Assembly: GCA_963738205.1 (NCBI GenBank)
Contig: CAVTVQ010000007.1
Coordinates: 1-64,000 of the forward strand
Direction of reading: 5' to 3'
Source: DATFQE01 sp963738205
GTDB taxonomy: Bacteria; Actinomycetota; Thermoleophilia; Gaiellales; Gaiellaceae
Length of the DNA: 64,000 nt
The notes beneath the pieces are model-generated. The model made no database searches, was not told the origin of the DNA, and saw nothing but the letters and a program-made list of their open reading frames with translations. The position numbers were made by a program, and so were the translations under genes. Shown in pieces: positions 61,601 through 64,000 of the stretch (its first letter is position 1; each line of letters opens with the position of its first letter).

Positions 61601-62261
61601 CGCGCTCGCCTCGACGGCACAGTCGAGGATGCAGCGCGCTCAGCTGGTGGGAGGCCGCTCCGCCGACGTGCGGAGTCTGATCGGACGCGCGTCGCGCAGC
61701 CGCCGTTCGGGATGCAGCATCCGCCTTTGCACGACTTGCCGTGTCTTCGGAGAGGAGGTAATGCTCGAACGTCGCGTTCTCGAGAACGTACGGACTTCGC
61801 AGCCGGCGCATCAGCTCGATCGCGTCCTTGGCCCTGTAGCCCTCGTCGATCAACATCAGTCCGACCAGGAGAGCCGATCGGTTCAGGCCGAGGCGGCAAT
61901 GGACAAGGACGGTCTTGCCGGCGGCTCGCAGATCGTTCAGAAAGGTCGCGGCAACGTGGAGCTCGGTCGAGTCCGGAATCCCGTTCGTATCCGGATACGA
62001 GCAATGCATGTAGAAGGCGCCGGCAGGAACGTCGTAGAAGCAGAACGAATCGACGTTCGCAATCACGTCGACGTTCGGCGGCATCGTGTCGGCCGGATGC
62101 GCTCCGAGGATGAGGTGGTCGCCGACGACCGTCCAAGCGGGGATCCGGACCATCGCACCGCCCCGCTGCATGATCCCGACGATGTCGCCGCCGTCGACGA
62201 CGCTATACGCGCGAAGAGCTCGTGCCCCGTTGGCTTGACGATCGTGCATCTCAGCTTCCAC
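61356..62261 (-). CDS. dual-specificity/tyrosine protein phosphatase
   Basis: Cysteine phosphatase. The PTP loop is VLVHCRLGLNRSALLVG (HCxxGxxR, Cys about 117), with IPDSTELHVAATF before it and an Asp in the WPD-like region (CSYPDTNG). The recognised domain covers about residues 30-175. Beyond it the frame runs on through Arg/Ala-rich sequence antisense to the broken hydrolase; that tail (about 61356-61700) is probably not native. GTG start overlaps the stop of the next upstream gene. Confidence 0.8.
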   Translation of the reverse strand: MEAEMHDRQANGARALRAYSVVDGGDIVGIMQRGGAMVRIPAWTVVGDHLILGAHPADTMPPNVDVIANVDSFCFYDVPAGAFYMHCSYPDTNGIPDSTELHVAATFLNDLRAAGKTVLVHCRLGLNRSALLVGLMLIDEGYRAKDAIELMRRLRSPYVLENATFEHYLLSEDTASRAKADAASRTAAARRASDQTPHVGGAASHQLSALHPRLCRRGERVSRRRAPRAACARRLRVDRRIRTRRRGTRRGGSGTRSPPDRAGSAVATAVRPVNVSSDSSPTAMTMRVGAEASASTSGDSC

Positions 62262-62583
62262 CGTCGCCCTTCGTCACCCGGGCGCGTGTGAGCATTCGCC
62301 GGAGGTCGACGATCTGCTGTACGTCGATGTCCTTGCCGCGCGGCGGTTCCAGCACCTCGGTTTCGCCGCCCAGGGTGACCTTGAGCTTGCCGTTGTGCTC
62401 CTCGGTCGCCGCCCCTAGTGCCTCGAGCAGCGACTTGACCTCGCGCCACTCGATGTTGCCGCTCGCCGGATGGCGGAGGATGCTCTCGAGCGTCGCGCGG
62501 TGATTGCCGTGAACCTCGGTCACGCCGATCGCGTCACCGACGCGCTCGGCTTCGTCGCTGGTCGTCCGTCGCTGCTCGGTCAT
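62251..62583 (-). CDS. small conserved protein, HicA-like fold possible
   Basis: 110-aa protein. The pattern ATLESILRHPASGNIEWREVKSLL plus NGKLKVTLGGETEVLEPPRGKDID is common in actinobacteria and resembles a double-stranded-RNA-binding-like (HicA-type) fold; no function known. ATG preceded by GAGGAGGAAGCAG. Overlaps the phosphatase gene (start inside its end), so co-translated. Confidence 0.75.
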   Translation of the reverse strand: MTEQRRTTSDEAERVGDAIGVTEVHGNHRATLESILRHPASGNIEWREVKSLLEALGAATEEHNGKLKVTLGGETEVLEPPRGKDIDVQQIVDLRRMLTRARVTKGDGGS

Positions 62584-62702
62584 GTCTGCTTCCTCCTCGA
62601 GCTCTTGAAGATCTGTCGGAACAGCCTCGCGACGTCGCGCGGACTGATCACTATCGGCGCTTCCTGACCCTTGGAGCGCTTGCGTCTCACCGGACCGGGC
62701 AT
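62580..62702 (-). CDS. very small basic protein, uncertain
   Basis: 40-aa basic peptide (PVRRKRSKGQEAPIVISPRD) whose stop overlaps the next gene's ATG (ATGA). An in-frame start at 62780 would overlap the DUF1003 gene. No family; the overlap is the only support. Confidence 0.3.
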   Translation of the reverse strand: MPGPVRRKRSKGQEAPIVISPRDVARLFRQIFKSSRRKQT

Positions 62703-62736
62703 GTGCGCTCGAGAGCGAGGCTCGGCGGCCAGGCGC

Positions 62737-63195
62737 TCAAGAGCTTGCCGACTTTGCGCCTTCCGGGCCGGCACTCGCATAGGCGTGGATCGCCTTCGTC
62801 AACTCCAGAATCTGATTCGAGAGCTTGAGCAGCTCCTCGTTCTGGCGGTCCTCTTCCTTGACCGTCTGCCATTGCTGGTCGGCGATTACCTGGCGTTTGA
62901 CGTCGGCTCGGTTCTGGCTGATCATCACGAAGGTCGAGAGGAAGATCGCCTCGAGCGAGACGATCATCGTCAGGAGGCCGTACGGGTACTTCTCGACGCC
63001 TAGGCCGATCCACAAGCCGAACCAGACGACGTGGATGTACACGAACGCCATCGAGCCGGCGAAGTCGGTGATTCGGTCTGCGATCCGGTTCTGCACACTC
63101 TCGGCACGCTTGCGAGCGTGCTCGAGGAGCGCCGGGTTCGGCTCGTCAGCCTTCAGGCGCGACAACAGATTGTTCCTGCGAGAGATCGCGGCCAT
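62737..63195 (-). CDS. DUF1003-domain membrane protein
   Basis: 152-aa protein with two membrane helices (FAGSMAFVYIHVVWFGLWIGLG and MIVSLEAIFLSTFVMISQNRAD) and NRIADRITDFAGS, the DUF1003 signature, then a helical tail (KLSNQILELTKAIHAY). ATG at MAAISRR; the frame is open to 63258. Unknown function, widespread in actinobacteria. Confidence 0.88.
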   Translation of the reverse strand: MAAISRRNNLLSRLKADEPNPALLEHARKRAESVQNRIADRITDFAGSMAFVYIHVVWFGLWIGLGVEKYPYGLLTMIVSLEAIFLSTFVMISQNRADVKRQVIADQQWQTVKEEDRQNEELLKLSNQILELTKAIHAYASAGPEGAKSASS

Positions 63196-63386
63196 CCCTA
63201 GCGCGCCACAGCTCGCGTATTGGCAAACGGAATCAAGCGCTCCGACGACATGACTCAAGCGTCGCTGCAGGCGTCGGCGATCGCATCAGCGCTAGCCCCG
63301 AGTCGCTGCGCGAAGTGCGCAGCTGCTCGAATGCTGGGCCGTAGGGATGGGCGGCACGAATCGGTCGACCCGTGCCGCCCTCTGCC

Positions 63387-64000
63387 TCAGTACGCGACGA
63401 GGATGCGATCCTTGACGTCCGTGATGCCCGGGGCAGCCCAGGCGGCGGCGACCGCCTCGTCGTGGTCGGCCCAGGAGCTCACCGTTCCATGGAGCGTGAT
63501 CGTCCCGTTCGAGCTGTCGACCGACAGGCTGTCGGCATCGAGCTTGGCGTTGCGCTCCATCGCCTTCTTGATGGAGTGCTGGACGTCGCTTGCGCTCGGC
63601 GCCGGCGGAACGAGGTCGATCTCATCGTCGACCGACATGACGCCGAGGAGATTGGCGGCCACGAACTCCGCCTCGTCGCGCTCGAACTGCCAGTTGGCCG
63701 ATCCGGTGAGCGTGACCACGCCGTCGTCGACCTTGGCATCGATCGTCGAAGGCACGAGGCTGTCCAGCGTCAGCGCCTGCAGCACGGCGCCGCGCAGGTC
63801 GGCGTCGTCGCGGCGATCCTGGTTCATGATCCGAACCTCGAGGTCGTTGTTGACGCTCTTGACGCCGAAGACGCGCTCGGCGTCGTGCTTTGCCTCGCGC
63901 TTCTGCCTGAAGCTGCCGACCGTTCCGCGCAGCGTCACCACCCCATCCTCCGCCGAAACCGCGATCGCAGCGCTGTCGACCTTGGGGTCCCAGAAGAGCT
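63387..64000 (-). CDS. BON-domain protein (partial at the window edge)
   Basis: At least 204 residues; the start lies beyond the window. Three BON modules are seen, each with a DGVVTL(R/T)G-type core: EDGVVTLRGTVGS, DDGVVTLTGSANW and SNGTITLHGTVSSW. BON domains bind phospholipids or membranes. It ends with TDVKDRILVAY before TGA. Confidence 0.9.
   Translation of the reverse strand, partial: LFWDPKVDSAAIAVSAEDGVVTLRGTVGSFRQKREAKHDAERVFGVKSVNNDLEVRIMNQDRRDDADLRGAVLQALTLDSLVPSTIDAKVDDGVVTLTGSANWQFERDEAEFVAANLLGVMSVDDEIDLVPPAPSASDVQHSIKKAMERNAKLDADSLSVDSSNGTITLHGTVSSWADHDEAVAAAWAAPGITDVKDRILVAY

Noticed and set aside
1..64000. CRISPR arrays, insertion sequences, rRNA genes, complete tRNA genes, integrases
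   Set aside because: None seen: no regular repeat-spacer pattern, no transposase or recombinase motifs, no rRNA-like stretch.

Overview
The window is high-GC DNA, densely coding on both strands, with GTG and TTG starts and good Shine-Dalgarno sites. The gene set is: short-Q-loop cytochrome bd, an NHEJ ligase and LigD-type polymerase as separate genes, two LuxR-type ATPase (LAL) regulators, EgtB/EgtD, two class I PPK2 kinases, GlnRS, DUF305 with LVIVD, and BON and DUF1003 proteins. This suggests a soil-type actinobacterium, perhaps Thermoleophilia-like; the lineage is inference, because no rRNA or intact tRNA gene is present.

Layout. 0-6.3 kb: DNA ligase, cydAB, a short epimerase-like protein and a metallophosphoesterase. 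6.4-9.6 kb: a VanY-like carboxypeptidase with a VanR/VanS-like two-component system whose kinase is frameshifted; each side carries a dispersed repeat followed about 150 bp later by a tRNA-Thr 3'-half fragment. 9.8-16.7 kb: cupin, small secreted protein, first LAL regulator, fused ATPase-permease exporter. 16.7-30.6 kb: an accessory catabolic and detoxification block, made of an MBL hydrolase, a broken isochorismatase-SDR fusion, a DHA2 exporter, a monothiol DsbA-like protein, an esterase, a LUD protein, the second LAL regulator, and a five-gene SDR/aldo-keto reductase/tautomerase/two-hydrolase set beside a TetR gene with two matching operators. 30.8-36.4 kb: redox and thiol genes (NADP-binding oxidoreductase, cNMP-binding domain fused to a TrxR-like protein, ZnF-UBP protein, egtB-egtD, SnoaL-like protein). 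36.5-47.8 kb: M24 peptidase remnant, proline-rich lipoprotein, exporter, P2-type ATPase, PPK2, GNAT, exonuclease III, LigD-type polymerase, DUF4407 protein. 47.9-56 kb: glnS, LVIVD/DUF305 divergent pair, CDF transporter, glycerol kinase, second PPK2. 56-64 kb: XRE regulator divergent from a FAD oxidase, FAD monooxygenase, small membrane protein, a multiply frameshifted hydrolase, dual-specificity phosphatase, small proteins, DUF1003 and BON proteins (the last runs off the window).

The most unusual signal is a set of five 3'-half tRNA-Thr fragments, all on the + strand, at about 6.6, 9.5, 14.6, 25.8 and 60.6 kb. They keep exact tRNA geometry from the anticodon arm to the discriminator base, with compensatory T-stem changes, and lie between gene modules. 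No intact tRNA or recombinase is visible here. They look like attachment-site scars or cassette boundaries. Several genes are broken by frameshifts (sensor kinase, M24 peptidase, alpha/beta hydrolase, small membrane protein, SDR moiety), which means either decay of accessory DNA or assembly error.
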